From Physcomitrium patens (lineage: Eukaryota > Streptophyta > Bryopsida > Funariales > Funariaceae), in contig NC_037269.1 in assembly GCF_000002425.4 (NCBI RefSeq), positions 13,816,616-13,880,615 of the forward strand: 64,000 nt of DNA, written 5' to 3'. The translations under genes and the position numbers were made by a program. The notes beneath the pieces are model-generated. The model ran no database searches, was not told where the DNA came from, and saw only the letters and a list, made by a program, of their open reading frames with translations. Shown here piece by piece: positions 38,677-50,600 of the stretch (position 1 is its first letter; every line of letters begins with the position of its first letter).

Positions 38677-41600
38677 GCAGTGCTCTGTTTCCCTATGTGT
38701 TCTAACGAATGAGAATCCAGCTCGCTTGGACCTGTACAACCAGGCATGGGATATGTCGTGTGTCAAGATAACTTGACATCATCCGACTTCGCCTGAAGAC
38801 AAGATGGTAGCCAACTCAGAGGCGACTGTACTAACTCTGAAAATTCCAAGACTGCCTCTTCGCTACTCGTTTATGTAGAAAGGATGTTTTGAGAGTCCAA
38901 GGGATTTGGTTTCCTGTATACATTTTAATATCCTTGTCAACCTGACGACGTTGAAGGGATAGCAACATGCCAACAGTGAAGATGAGCACTTAGTTTCGGG
39001 TTGCCCATATTCACTTTTTATCGTACGCTGAGTGTATTTTCAAATTCGCACTGAAATGAAGAATTGGACTGCATTTTGCAACTACGTCGTTTATTCATCT
39101 CTTTGGCACTAAAACTCGTGCTTGTTCGGTGCATAACTGCTTTGGTTAATGATCACAGTTAACTGCAGCAGTTACTTTCCAAAATGATAATTCTCGGGTA
39201 TGTTTTAGAATAGAATTCCTACGCTAGCTCGTCGTTTAGTGCGTGTGGGTGCAGTTTTAATAACCTAGATATAGTGCTGGTATAGATGCGACCTTCTTAG
39301 AGAAAACGTCTTTGTTTCATGTTAACCAGATAATTGCGCCTACAAAACCATCGAAATACTCACAAGTAAGTTGATTGTTAAGGACTTGGAAGATCTTTAA
39401 ATATATCAATCTGATACCTCTTGCTAATGTATCCAGTGTTTTAGCAATGCTTAAGCACCTTCTTGTGATGTTTCTTGTCTACCTGTACTTGTTTTGATGC
39501 AGAGCTGGAGGATGCATCTGTCAAAAGGGAGATTCGATAATCATTCTGGGTTCCCAAGTGTATTCTTAAAGCCATTGTTGGATTGTTTAGAAGATCCTCT
39601 GGATCTGTCATGCTTAAATTGGGTTGCATCTTGTCGCATAGATGTGTCCATGATATTTCACTTCCCATCTGATTCACCTACCAATCTCCTCTTCTTTCAG
39701 CGTGATTTGTGTTAACCTGATTGTTGTGCACCAAGTGTTCTTCCAGTGTTATCAGTAATGTTGATTTGTGGAGATAAACTTGTAGGACCGAGGGCATGCC
39801 CCTCAAATTTTTTGGGTACCTTCTTTGTAGATTAGGCAGCCTTTGAAGATGCTTCAGCTGGCCAAGACCTGCCTCCCACTAAATGCTTGTAACTTAGGTT
39901 GTATTTAGTTATCTCCACTTAAGCCCTGTCAAACTTCAACACAGCCACTACGTCAACCTCTCCACATACTGAAATTCCTCCCGTACTATAACCAGATCAA
40001 AACACCGGTAATTCTGTCATCAACGATGGAGCATGAATGACAATAAAGCGTGTGCAGATAATCATCAAAATGATTGCAGCGTTTTTCAGTTTGAGGTTCC
40101 AGGGTCAGGCATGTAAAGTGGCACTGGCAAGTGATCTCTACATAATTACAGCTCATTCAGCTTGTATTCCAACATCCAGCAGTAGCTTTGTTAAGGGAGA
40201 AATTATAGTAATGGGGAGAGGTTGAGGAGCTGTGGAAGTTTGTAACTAAAAAATCTGAATGTCAAACTTAAGACTTTGCACAAGTCAAACATGCAACCGC
40301 AAAACCTGTAAATGTTTTTGAATATCTTCAACTAAAGAGAGAGTGAGGAGAGTTAGGAAAAATGATATTTTGAATCCAGTGGCAATTACTCCTTAAAGTA
40401 ATATTCATTTCACATGGTTTCTGTTTAAATTCCCACTATATTATTTCAAAGTCGAGGGTAGGTGAGCTCGATTGACACATGATTAATGGGTGTTGGATGT
40501 ATTTATTTAAAAATCGTATTCTAATAGTCTTAGTCTAATGGTTGTAGTAGTTGGTGCAAAAAAACAAAAGAATGGCAGAGTAGCATTAGTAAAAACTGCA
40601 ATAATCAGTGAAATCATAATCTACCACCATATGAACTCCATTAAAACAATGCGTTCATACAAGCCATTTTTTCCACCTGTATCATTCGGAACTGTGAGCT
40701 TGAAGGCCAGAGTGAATAGCAGGCAATCCACAAATGCATGTGAACGAATTCTCCTCACTTTGCCGTACATACACAAGCATAAGTCTAAAGGTATGAACTC
40801 AAAAGGTGATCACTGGATTACTAATGTCACATGGAGAATTAAGAGGGCCAAAGCCCATGCACAAGAATAATATAACACATCTTGCATTCTGCATTTAAGG
40901 GTCACATGCAAGCAAAACAAATTATAAATTGCCTTCAAGTATGCACCAACAGCGCCGAAAAATCCAAAAAATAAAATAAAAATACAACAACCTCTGGACC
41001 GGATAGTTGGACCAAATAAAGAGCACGACAAGCATTGTCTGTCTGCAGGAAAGTGCTCATCGTGTTCTGATTAGTAATATATCTCAAGAACAATATCTGA
41101 CTTTAGTACACATGTACAAGAGACAGTAAATAATGAAAGGGAGAAATAAAGAAACAGCTTGCCTGGCCTTTGGCTGCTGGCTCCGGGAAGATACCGTTGT
41201 TGGTTGTTTGTGAACGATCCTTGACTAGGGTGAATCTTTAATCCAGCTAATGAGAACAATGTTTACATGGGAGGGCACGAGAGGATCAGTAGCTTTCGAA
41301 AATTTCACCAACGTCAGCAGACAGCAAGGAAAGTAAACACACAACCGATTAAGACGACTAAATTGTGTGATTCTTTTTGAAGGAGATATCATAGCAATCC
41401 CACTACCTCTGCCTCTGCTTAACCTTCTACCTGTCCAACCTCCTCTTTGTCTAACCGTCTCTTTGTATAATCTCGTAGACGAAATTTCAGTGCTTCGTGA
41501 ATCCTAAAACGCCTGCATGTGTGTAGCCTACGGTGTGTGAATCCTAGATGTCTTAGACGACCATACCATCTTCCAGCACTTCACTCCATCCTCAGTCCAT

Positions 41601-43879
41601 CTCCCCCAAGCAGTTATCTGATATCATAATTCAACTTCAACGAACGACAAAACGATCACTTCGACAGACGTCGATATGAGACATTGCACCAGGTAAGTTC
41701 TCCGAATATATATGACTTTTCTTTGCTTTAGAGCATAAAATGCTCTTCTGTTATCTTCATCGCAATCGGTAGGTTCCCCATACTTTTCAGTGAATACACA
41801 GCAGATGGTGAACTCGTTCCTCCAAACCTCAACTCCTGTCTCAGACTAAGTACTCCTCGCTATGAGCACAAATCCTACTAATCAAATCCCTTCACCAAGT
41901 TGAAAATATCTCACATTCACAGTGCACTAAATCATGGAAGACAGCGAAGATTGGAGCAGCTCACTATCTACAACCCATTCCGTAGGTCCTCAAGCCCAAG
42001 CATACATGTTGTCACGGACAATGGTTACACATCCAGACTCGCAATTCAAGGATTCCACAACCTCTTTGTACACCAACGAACATTTCACAGTTGTCTAATC
42101 CAACAGCAACGACACGGACCATGGAAAAGTCGAGGTACTCAACGTTCAAGTCCATGGATCCTTGCCAAATCCACAATGAACTGAAGCACCACCTGCTAAC
42201 GCCAAGCAGACACTCCACATCTGCACAGCAACTCCGACACAAGCACAAGCAAAACTAACAAACAAAACCATCGCCAGAGATCATTTAGTTGTGTGCTGAG
42301 TTTGATCTCCGCATCCAGATTCTCAGAGAATCCTCCAGCTTCAAAGCCTCAGGGCTTTAAAAGTTTCAAAGGTGTTCTTGACAAATCCTCCACCATGCAC
42401 GAAGGTTTCCTGATGATACCCAGTTGTTGTATTCACAATGATGGCTATGCTTTGGGAGCTCTCCTTCCCAAACCTGGAGCTCATTTGTGATACCAACCTA
42501 GATCTTTCAGTCTTTTAGTTTGTTGCACACACTCACTCACACAAGTGGTGTTAACACCTTTCACAATATTGTCCTTACCTTTCATCGCTTTTGTTCTTCT
42601 GTGTGTGTACTTACTCTTGTATTGAAAGAAATATGATAGATTTAAGTGAGCAGGACTCCTACTCAATTCACAAATGTGTAAAGAGTGTGTAAAGATTTTT
42701 GTAGATGTACCTAAAGTGATAATTGCATTGTTTAAACATATATTTGGTGACAAAAATGACTTGAAGAAGTGACCTAAAGGGCATAAAAAAGGAAAGCATT
42801 GGTTCATTGTCCTTGAGGCGTTCCTAAACTCAATAGTGTTGTAAAAAAATGTTGTAAAAAAGAAAGCATTGTTGTGTAGTAACATGGCCATTATGTGAAA
42901 GAAGAAAGAAAGAATTTTATTATAGAAGAATTTAGTAAAAAGATATATTAAAAAAATAAGAATAAATAATAAGAAGGTAGTAAAAACTTTAGTCTTAATG
43001 TTGTTTTTTTATAAAAGAGACTTCTATTTACTTTGTAGGGACATAAATGAGCCAAATCAAAATAAATAAGATTAGTAATTAATATAAGAATATTTACGAG
43101 AAGATTAAGAATAGGTTTTAGCAAAATTACTTCAAAATATGAAGAATTGATACTTAGAGAGAACTAGTTGTGCACCATGGTTGAAATCAGACTCCAATGC
43201 ACAAAATTGTGCATTTACAATGACTTTAGGGTTCTTTGGTTAATTTGATAGCAAGATTTGAGAGCAAACTTGTGAAAGGATTTTTGAGAGTTAATTTAAT
43301 GTGATTTGAAGATATATTGAGGTTTTGAGAGCTTTTCAAAGTGAAAGGTGTATTTTGTGGATTTGGATTTTAAGAAATAAAAAGAAGTTGACAAATTTGA
43401 TGATTTTGTGAATGTTGTAGTATATTTACATGTGAGAATTTGCTAATTTGTCATTGTATTTGTTTTTAATGTGTGTGAGGAATTTGATGTCAATTGAGTA
43501 GTTAGATCAAAGGTTGTAAGAATTTTTGTGGATTATGGTCTCAGATGATTGAAATTTAGGATTAGTAAGGGTTTTCATGATCTTGCAACATCCACTAGTT
43601 TGATTGAAGCAAAAATTGGTGAGAGCAATTTAAACTTAATATCTGCACAAAAGCCAATTTTTAGAGAAATTAAATGGTTTAATAAGGATAAATCTTTGTT
43701 GAAAGATCAACATTCAAATTGGAAAAAGAGAGTAGCCAACATCTGAGAGGTTTTGGAAGCTTTTCTTTTAAATGGTGAGTTCAATTCTTCTCAAATTTTA
43801 TGTGATGATAAATTTTTTGTGGGCTAAAGTTTAGATAAAATTTTAGTCAAGATGAATGATTCAATTAATAGTTATTGAG
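38677..43879. other. Gene-poor region after PLP3
   Basis: 5.2 kb without a supported gene. The first part likely includes the PLP3 3' UTR. Stretches at 38.7-39.7 kb and 41.3-42.5 kb have gene-like composition and scattered short frames on both strands, but no family motif or coherent exon chain was found. A small exon-like segment on the minus strand near 41.15-41.25 kb is flanked by an AG but could not be linked to others. From 42.9 kb the DNA is AT-rich. Confidence 0.4.
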
Positions 43880-44290
43880 GTTTCAAAACACCTATAGTAG
43901 TTGATTAAGATTTACTTAGGATTTTCTTGAAATTTTTTAGGATTTGTTTAGAATTTGGTTAAAATTTAAGATTTGATTAGAATTTGGTTAGGATTTAGGC
44001 TTTGATTAGGATTTGATTAGGATTGATTAAGAAATTAATTAAGAAATTGATTAAAATTTGATTAAGGTGTGGTTAGGATTTTATTAAGGTTTGGTTTAGG
44101 ATTAGAATTTAGAATTGCATTAGGGTTCATTAAAATTTGGTTAAGATTTAGATAGAATTTGATTAGGATTGATTTAGGATTTCATTAATATTTGGTTTAG
44201 GATTAGGATTTAAGATTTTATTAGATTTTGATTAGGATTTGATCTAAGGTTTGATTACAATTTTATTATAATTTCACTAGGATTTTCAAG
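43880..44290. repeat. Degenerate GATTTGATTAG-type minisatellite
   Basis: About 410 bp built from variants of short units such as TTAGGATTT, GATTTGATTAG and TTTGGTTAGG, repeated with irregular spacing of roughly 10-12 bp. One TTAGGGTT block (about 44121) resembles plant telomere repeat TTTAGGG. It lies about 120 bp outside the left end of the Tc1 element. It may be a decayed satellite or interstitial telomere-like tract. Confidence 0.65.
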
Positions 44291-44410
44291 CAAACTTCAC
44301 AAAATATAATAATATTTAAGTCTTGGATACATTTTTATATTGTAATTACTATTCTATAATGTGCCATTATTTAGCAAAACCTAGAGATAATAATATTTTA
44401 GTAGAAAGTA

Positions 44411-44412
44411 TA
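44411..44412. other. TA target duplication, left of Tc1
   Basis: TA directly precedes the left inverted repeat and is matched by TA at 52354-52355, as expected for Tc1/mariner insertion. Confidence 0.85.
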
Positions 44413-44440
44413 CAGTGACAAACAAAACCGAGTACAAAAT
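44413..44440 (+). repeat. Left terminal inverted repeat of Tc1
   Basis: 28 bp beginning CAGTGACAAAC, pairing with 52326-52353 with one mismatch. Similarity weakens beyond base 28. Confidence 0.92.
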
Positions 44441-44639
44441 CTGAAGTGCCAACTTTCAAGAGCAATTACAGAAATTTCAATGATTGCTTTATAAATCTGA
44501 AAGTTACATGGAATAATACACATAGTCTTGTACACATGTACAAAGTTGCACATCAATTTGATAACTAAACATCCTTCTACAAAGTCAAATCAACAACTAT
44601 GTCTTGTACTTAGTATTGTTCAAAGAAAATCTTCAAACT

Positions 44640-47600
44640 TCAGTATTTAGTCCAATAACCTTTTGCTTCCAAAACAACTGAAATCCTTCTTGGCATACTT
44701 TTGTATAGTTTCTCACAATCTTTTGCATCAAAACTAGGGTAAATACTATAAACATTCTCCCACAATTCTTGAATATCTCTTGGCCTTGGAGTGACTTGGC
44801 TTAAACGCTGTTTGAGAAGGGCCCAAAAATGTTCCATTGGATTCAAATCTGGAGATTGAGCTGGCCATCGAAGGAGCTGAAATGGCTGTGAAGAGAGCCA
44901 AAACTGAACACTTTTTGCCATATGTTTGGGATCATTATCATGTTGAAAAACCACCTTAGTAGGATCTAAGTTGTAATTTTGTGTGGTACTTTGCAAGTAG
45001 GTTTCTAAATTTCTTTTGTACAAGTGTTGCTCCATTCTACCTTCAATTTGATACCAAGCACCCGGCCCAAAAGCAGTCATACAACTCCAAATCATAATTG
45101 AACCACCACCATGTTTGACAGTTTGACTAACATGTTTAGGTCCACGTCGTTCTCCTTCTCTCAACCAACACCAAGACCTACCATCTGAGTTGATTAGGTT
45201 AATCTTTGTCTCATCACTGAAAATAACCCGTCTCCAATCATCAACGGTCCAATTTTTGTATTTATGAGCAAAATTCAACCTTGCAAGAACATGTCTTTTG
45301 GCAAGTAGAGGCTTCTTTTGTTGCACACAAGCACCCAAATCAACTTCTCTCAAACCACGCCTCAAGGTGATGTGTGAGAAGTGTTTACTTGTTTTTTCTC
45401 GAAGTTGTTTTGCAGCTGCACTTGCCGATTTGAGACAATCAGCAGTGACAAGGTGCATACCAAGTCGCTTCTCTTGCTCTCCTAAAACCTTAAGACGTCC
45501 TCTTCTTTGCTTTTCTATTTCACCACTAATCTCCCTCTTCAAATGAGCTACTGAAGACTGACTCATTCCAAGTGAGTGTCACGGACATACATATAATTAC
45601 CTATATGAATAGATAAAAGTATGTAAAAGTAGATAAAAGTAGGTTAATTATGTAATATCTTCTAGAGAAGCTTCTTAGAAGCTTCATAGACGCTGTTTTG
45701 ACTTTATAGGAGTCTATAGTTGACTTTTAGGTTAGAAACTTGGTCAACAAGTTAGCCATGTGCCACACATGTTGGAAGCTTAAAGAACAAGCTAACTACG
45801 TGGTCCATCCATAGAAAACTTGCCTTGCAAACAAAGGCATGTGGCCTAGAAAGTCAACATATATTGGAGGTCTTATAGAACATCGCCACGTGGCTTCTAG
45901 TTAGATAGTATATATAGAGGCAAGAGTGAAGCCCTCTTCACTCTTGTCAACTCCTTTCTTGCTTCTAGTCTAGTTTCAAGGGTCTCTAGTTTTCTTGTAT
46001 TTTGGCAATAGCCATTCCAGTTTCTTTCTTAATATACATATTTCTATTTTGTCCCATTTCTTTTTGAGAAAAGTCTCACTTACTCTTTAGCTTTCATCGA
46101 GTTCTTGTCCTTGACAGATTGACAAGAGTACACTTACAATATCAGAGCTTTGTCTTTTCTTGATTAAGAGTGGATTACCCCTTTTTCTTGATAAGACATA
46201 AGCGCATTAGAAGTTGCGGATTACCCTCTTTTAAACTGATATTGTTCTTAGTATTTTCTTTGTTATCAATTCCTCTCTTCTATTTGTTTTGAGCGTTATT
46301 AGACATCTTCTCTTTTCTAAGTGCTACTATGGCAGAGCTTGTTGAAATGAAGAGTACAATGGCACTGATGCAAGAACAATTGAGGGAGTTAATGCTTGCG
46401 ATGCATCAACTCAATTTACCACCACAAGGAGCAACAAGAATGGTAGGAAGTGAAGATATAGAGATGATTGGGGCTGCTTCAACATCTGCACCAAACCATG
46501 TCCCTTCTCCCAGAATGGAACACCCTTCGAGTGTTAGAGAACCGAGAGTTGCCTTGCCCGAGAAGTTTGATGGTACCAGATCCAAGTTTCGAGGATTCAT
46601 CAATCAGGTCCAACTAGTGATTGAACTTCAACCCCAGAGCTATCCAACTCCAGGGTCACAAGTTAGATTCATTGGTACACTTCTTTCAGGTTCAGCATTG
46701 TCATGGTTTTCATCTTTTCTTGAACGACGAGATCCAATATTGGATAATCTGGAGGCTTTTTTGGCGGAGTTTCGATCCATGTTTGGAGAACATGATGCAA
46801 TTTGTGTTGCAACCAACAAGATCCGTATTTTGCGACAAGGCAATCGATCAGTAACATTATATGCTTCGCAATTTCGACAACTTGCAACTGATATCAAGTG
46901 GGATGATGTCGCACTTGTGAGTCAATTTCTTTACGGATTACAATATGAGGTAAAGAAATTGATGCTTAATTTACCTGATCCTCAAACATTGAGTCAAGCA
47001 ATTGACTTTGCTGTGAAGTGCGACAATCGACTTTTTGAATTTCGATCCGAGAGTCGCACAAGTAAGCCTCAACGTTACTACAATTCAATGGCAACACCAA
47101 CGTCTCCTCAACACATACCTTCAGAAGTAGAGGATATGCAAATTGATGCGGTACGTTTCAAACCTCTTACTGAGCAAGAAAAGTCTCGTCGTCGACAAGA
47201 AGGATTGTGCTTATATTGTGGAGAACCTAAGCACACTGCTCAATATTGTCCAAAGAAACGACGTAACTACAAAATGAGGAGTATGGCTGTGAAAGAAGAC
47301 AGTATGTCGGAAAACGAGTACGTCCAGCTACAATAGGGACCGTGCGGCTGGAATCTTGTACAACTTCTAATGAAGGTCCTATCCTCTCCTCAGAACCATC
47401 TCCTTGTTTTATAATAGATGTGCGTTTAGGACCTAATAATTACAAAGCCTCTGCCTTGATAGATTCAGGAGCCTCAGCTTGTTTTTTAGATGAAGAATTT
47501 GCTAGATGTCATAGAATATCATTAATACAAAAAACTAAACCTGTACACGTAGAAGTCATAGATGGTCGTCCGTTGTCTTCTGGAGATGTAACTCACGAAA

Positions 47601-50600
47601 CACTTCCTGTAGATGTAGTAATAAATGGTCATAGTAGTTGCGTAATTTTTAATATAATTAGATCTCCCTCTAATCCAGTAATTTTAGGCTTATCATGGTT
47701 AGAAAAGTATAATCCTCGAATAGATTGGATTTCTCGTAAACTTGATTTTCCTCGGAGCATTAGTAACAGTTCTATTAATCAAGTAAAAAACCATGAGTCT
47801 AGTATAGTAAAACCCGCACTTATAGGTGCAAAAGCATTTATACACGCAGCAAAAGAAGGATCAACTTTTGCTATTTATGCTGCACCTATTTCTGAAAGCG
47901 TAAAGACTTCGAGTGGCATTCCAAGTCAATATCAGGATTATCAAGATGTTTTTGAGAAAAAGAATGCAGATATTCTTCCTGAGCATCGCCCATACGATTG
48001 TTCAATCGATCTCAAGGAAGGAACTCAGCCACCATTTGGACCAATTTACAGTTTATCGCAAGATGAGTTGGCTGAACTCAAGACATATATTGACGAGAAT
48101 TTAGCGAAGAATTTCATACGCCATTCAAAATCTCCAGCAGGAGCTCCAATTTTATTCGTAAAGAAAAAAGATGGATCTTTACGAATGTGTGTTGACTATC
48201 GAGGACTCAACAAGATCACAATCAAGAACAGGTATCCATTACCTTTGATATCAGGACTCCTTGACCAGTTAAATCAAGCTAAGATCTATACAAAAATAGA
48301 TCTAAGAGGAGCATATAATCTAGTACGGATCAAAGAAGGAGATGAATGGAAGACTGCGTTTCGAACCAGGTACGGACACTTTGAATACAATGTCATGCCT
48401 TTTGGACTCACGAATGCACCAGCTGCTTTTCAACATCTCATGAATGATGTATTTCGTGAATTCTTAGACAATTTTGTCGTCTGCTACTTAGACGATATCC
48501 TGATTTATTCTAAGAATGTTGAAGAACATGAAATACATGTTCGTCAAGTATTACAAAAACTTAGAGATGCAGGATTGTACGCCAAGATAGAAAAGTGTGT
48601 ATTTCACACTACTTAAGTTGACTTTTTAGGATACATCATTTCAAATGATGGTCTTATGATGGATTCTAAGAAAGTCCAAACAATCATGGATTGAAAGATT
48701 CCAAAGACTGTAAGAGATGTCCAATGTTTCTTGGGATTTGCCAATTACTATCGGATCTTCATCAAAGACTTCTCACGAGTTGCAGCTCCACTTACACGCT
48801 TGACTAGTAAAGATAAATTCCAATGGAATCAAGAAGCGGAAGCAGCATTTGAAGCCTTGAAGACATCGTTTGTCTCTGCACCAGTCTTATATCGTGTTGA
48901 CTTTTCTAAGGTATTTTTTATGGAAACAAACGCATCGGATTTTGCCTTGGGTGCAGTTTTATCACAAATGGGAACAGATGACAAACTTCATCCGATAGCT
49001 TTTCATTCAAGAAAATTCTCAGCAGCCGAGATCAATTATGAGATCCACGATAAAGAACTTCTTGCGATCGTGGATTCCTTTCAAGAATGGCGTCATTATC
49101 TAGAAGGTGCTTCTAGTCCAGTCACTGTGTATACAGATCACAAGAACCTCGAGTATTTCATGTCAGCACGCGTGTTGAATCGTCGTCAAGCTCGTTGGAG
49201 TATGTCTTTGTCAAGATTCGACTTCATTATCAATTATTGGCCAGGAAAACAACAAGGTTTGTCCGATGCCCTGTCTAGACGTTCTTATTTTGCACCAAAA
49301 GAAGGAGATGCAGCTTTTGAGCAACAAAGAACGGTCCTCTTGAAACCGGAGCAATTTCATCTCCGAGCAGTGAAATCAACATTGACTGTTGATTCAACTT
49401 TTCTCAAGCAAATCCAGTCCAGTATGTCCTCAGACCCTCTTGTTCATGATATCGAGAATAATTCTTCCAAGTCTCATGATTCTTCTAAGTTCGAGTTCAA
49501 GAATAATCTATTATATTTTGAAGGACGCCTATATGTTCCAGAAGGAAAAGCACGTTTGCGTGTTCTTCAAGCACGTCATGACTTTCCAGCAGCAGGGCAC
49601 TTTGGATATAATAAGACTCTGGAACTCATATCAAGAGATTTTTGGTGGCCACAAATGTGGAAGTCAGTCAAAGACTTTGTACAATCATGTGATATTTGTT
49701 CAAGATCAAAAATTCCTCGACATCGACCTTACGGACTTCTTCAGCCATTACCTATACCAGAACAACCATGGTCTTCTGTTTCTATGGATTTCATCACAGA
49801 TCTTCCAAACTCAAGATCTTATGATTCTATATTTGTGATAGTAGATCGTTTCACCAAGATGGCACATTTTATGCCATGTACAAAATCTATCACAGGTGAA
49901 GAAACAACTAAGCTTTTCATTGATAATATCTATCGCTATCATGGATTACCTAAAGATATCATATCGGATAGGGGAACTCAATTTGTGTCGAGATTCTGGA
50001 GGACTCTTTTCAAGATTTTAAAAGTGGATATAAAGCTATCTTCAGCTTTCCATCCTCAAACTGATGGACAAACAGAGCGCGTAAACCAAGTCTTGGAACA
50101 GTATTTAAGGTGTACCATCAACTACCAACAAGATGATTGGACAAACCTTCTGCCATTGGCAGAGTTTGCTTATAATAATACGGTACATTCCTCCACGCAA
50201 CAAACACCTTTCTTTGCCAATTATGGCTATCATCCACGACTTGATACTTTTGATTTTTCAAAAGTTGATAATCCTGCAGCAGAAGATATGGCAAATCGGT
50301 TGTCAGAGTTACATGCAATAATGAAGGCGCAGTTGAAGAAAGCTCAAGAACGACAAAAGATAAATGCAGATGTATATCGTAAAGAGCAACCACAACTCAA
50401 CGTGGGTGATAAGGTATGGCTACTTCGTTGCAATATCAAGACCACTCGACCTTGTGACAAATTGGACTATCGTAGGCTTGGCCCCTTTTCTGTTTCTGAA
50501 CAGATCAACCCAGTTGCATATCGGTTACATCTACCGGAGTCAATGAAGATCCATCCTGTATTCCACGTGTCTCTTCTTGAACCATATAAGACAGTGGATA

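Noticed and set aside
39494-39715. 73-codon frame after PLP3
   Set aside because: An AG precedes it, but the frame has no motif and cannot be joined to an upstream exon. It probably lies in non-coding DNA.
42488-42495. TGGTATCA on the minus strand as a tRNA-Met primer site
   Set aside because: The adjoining sequence does not end in CA and no matching LTR pair or gag/pol similarity is visible nearby.
43880-44290. Minisatellite as a CRISPR-like array
   Set aside because: Units are short and irregular with no constant spacer, and the genome is eukaryotic.
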